NCBI GenBank assembly: GCA_044507115.1
Contig: JBIQJZ010000071.1
Span: forward strand, 1-15,868
Length of the DNA: 15,868 nt
Direction of reading: 5' to 3'
Origin: Chryseosolibacter sp044507115
GTDB lineage: Bacteria; Bacteroidota; Bacteroidia; Cytophagales; Cyclobacteriaceae
Positions 14,910-15,868 of this stretch are shown here, piece by piece; the first letter of the stretch is position 1; each line of letters starts with the position of its first letter. The notes under the pieces were generated by a model that saw only the letters and a program-made list of their open reading frames with translations, was not told where the DNA came from and ran no database searches. A program made the position numbers and the translations under genes.

Positions 14910-15868
14910 CAGAAGAGGACGTTCAGTAGTGTTTGAAACTTCATTTCAGTTTCTGCCCACTCTCTTTCCGCAACCGAATCAACCGTGATGCCAGCTCCCG
15001 CGTAGAGGGTACCATGCGTCGAAGAGACTTTCATGCAGCGTATGTTGACGAACAGTTCGACATCGTTGTGGATGTTAACCGGGCCGAGGTAGCCGGCGTA
15101 AAACTCCCTGTCATGCGACTCGTGCTCTCCGAGAAAACCGAGCGCAGCATCGAGTGGCATTCCGCAGACCGCGGAAGTCGGATGAAGCAGGTCAAGCATC
15201 ACCGTTCCGATCTGCGGAAAGTTCGTCGCCCCAATGTCGACAGTAAACTCCGATTTCAGGTGCATCAGGTTTCCGGCGACGACCGTTCGTGGTCCGTGCT
15301 CATCGTATTCCCGGAGACGGACCTTTTTGAAACAGCTGATCACGTATCGCTCAACCAAAGCCTGTTCTTCGATCTCTTTCTGAGTCCAGGCAACCGATCG
15401 GATATCCGTACCGGGATGATATGGTTGTGTGCCAGCGAGGGCTACTGTACGAAAGGTGGTTTTATCTTGTACCGACACGAGTAATTCGGGAGTCGCTCCG
15501 ATCCAGTTTCCGATACCCGGAATACTGACATATGACACGAGAGCATTCGGATAGGCGCGATACAGTTTTTGGAATGCTTCGACCACCTCAAACCCGTCTG
15601 GAAGTTCAACTGTTTTGGTTCGCGAGGGTACAACTTTCTGGAAGGAGCCACTTGTAATTTCCGCGAGCGCGTGCGCTACTGTGCTGGTGAATGCATTCAT
15701 GTCGCCGTCTGCCGGGGGTGGTGAGATTGATTCGCCCGGCGTGTACTTCTCCCGGGTGAATGCTTTTAGTTCCTCGGACAGCCATTGGTAGGCACCCTGG
15801 TCGTCGCCGGGTGTTGACTGAGGTCTGACTTCACCGTCTTCAAACGTCAGTAAACGATCTGCCTTGAG
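14909..15868 (-). CDS. menF: Isochorismate synthase (MenF), 5' end outside window
   Basis: A chorismate-binding enzyme that isomerises chorismate to isochorismate, the entry step of menaquinone synthesis. The frame is open from the stop at 14909-14911 to the right edge, giving 319 codons without a start; the Met at 15698-15700 is internal because in-frame sequence continues upstream (LKADRLLTFEDGE...). Visible family motifs are FQKVVPSRTK with the probable base Lys, GATPELLV, LAGTQPY, the helix KEIEEQALVERYV, HPTSAVCGMP, and the terminal ESHDREFYAGYLGPV and GAGITVDSVAEREWAETE segments for Mg and chorismate. Entry to menD through a one-base overlap supports MenF over the siderophore EntC type or a salicylate synthase. 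About 50 to 80 N-terminal residues are probably missing. Confidence 0.95.
   Translation of the reverse strand, partial: LKADRLLTFEDGEVRPQSTPGDDQGAYQWLSEELKAFTREKYTPGESISPPPADGDMNAFTSTVAHALAEITSGSFQKVVPSRTKTVELPDGFEVVEAFQKLYRAYPNALVSYVSIPGIGNWIGATPELLVSVQDKTTFRTVALAGTQPYHPGTDIRSVAWTQKEIEEQALVERYVISCFKKVRLREYDEHGPRTVVAGNLMHLKSEFTVDIGATNFPQIGTVMLDLLHPTSAVCGMPLDAALGFLGEHESHDREFYAGYLGPVNIHNDVELFVNIRCMKVSSTHGTLYAGAGITVDSVAEREWAETEMKFQTLLNVLF

Noticed and set aside
14331..15484. Long open frames on the plus strand opposite menD and menF (14331-14936 and 14933-15484)
   Set aside because: They lie antisense to securely identified men genes, carry no recognisable motifs and are explained by mirror codon structure.

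Overview
The window looks like a chromosomal stretch from a member of the Bacteroidota (roughly 50% GC, perhaps Cytophagales or Chitinophagales). The evidence is the short form of MenE in a menF-menD-menB-menE operon, a sugar transferase with a receiver-like N-terminus, a Q-ending signal peptide (MTTA|QN), tightly packed genes and weak Shine-Dalgarno signals. The phylum call is an inference from protein style; no rRNA or tRNA is present. No stretch longer than 300 bases lacks a gene, and I see no mobile element, CRISPR array or RNA gene.

Layout. (1) 1-770 (+) is the 3' end of a polytopic membrane protein of GT-C glycosyltransferase type. It converges on 780-2351 (-), a second GT-C-like membrane protein. 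(2) A 69-base divergent gap leads to a plus-strand run: 2421-3740 DprE1-like FAD oxidoreductase, 3740-4474 DprE2-like SDR reductase, a possible weak terminator, 4532-5581 YhdH/AcuI-type reductase, and 5595-7259 a secreted right-handed beta-helix protein. (3) A minus-strand run converges on it: 11111-10728 stand-alone response regulator, 10711-9614 polyprenyl-phosphate sugar transferase with a pseudo-receiver domain, 9589-8402 processive-type GT2 glycosyltransferase, 8330-7269 acyltransferase-3 membrane protein. (4) Upstream on the same strand lies a menaquinone operon: menF (5' end cut by the window), menD, menB, menE.

How the genes may work together. The DprE1/DprE2 pair is the known two-step 2'-epimerase that turns polyprenyl-phosphoryl-ribose into polyprenyl-phosphoryl-arabinose. 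Two GT-C-type membrane proteins next to it are candidate users of a polyprenyl-phosphate sugar. Regions 3 and the beta-helix gene look like a small exopolysaccharide or surface-glycan module: initiation by the sugar transferase, extension by GT2, acylation by the acyltransferase, and possible extracellular processing by the beta-helix protein. A receiver protein and a receiver-like domain at the head of that operon suggest signal-linked control. The men operon is ordinary respiratory-quinone housekeeping, but menC, menA and menH are not in it.
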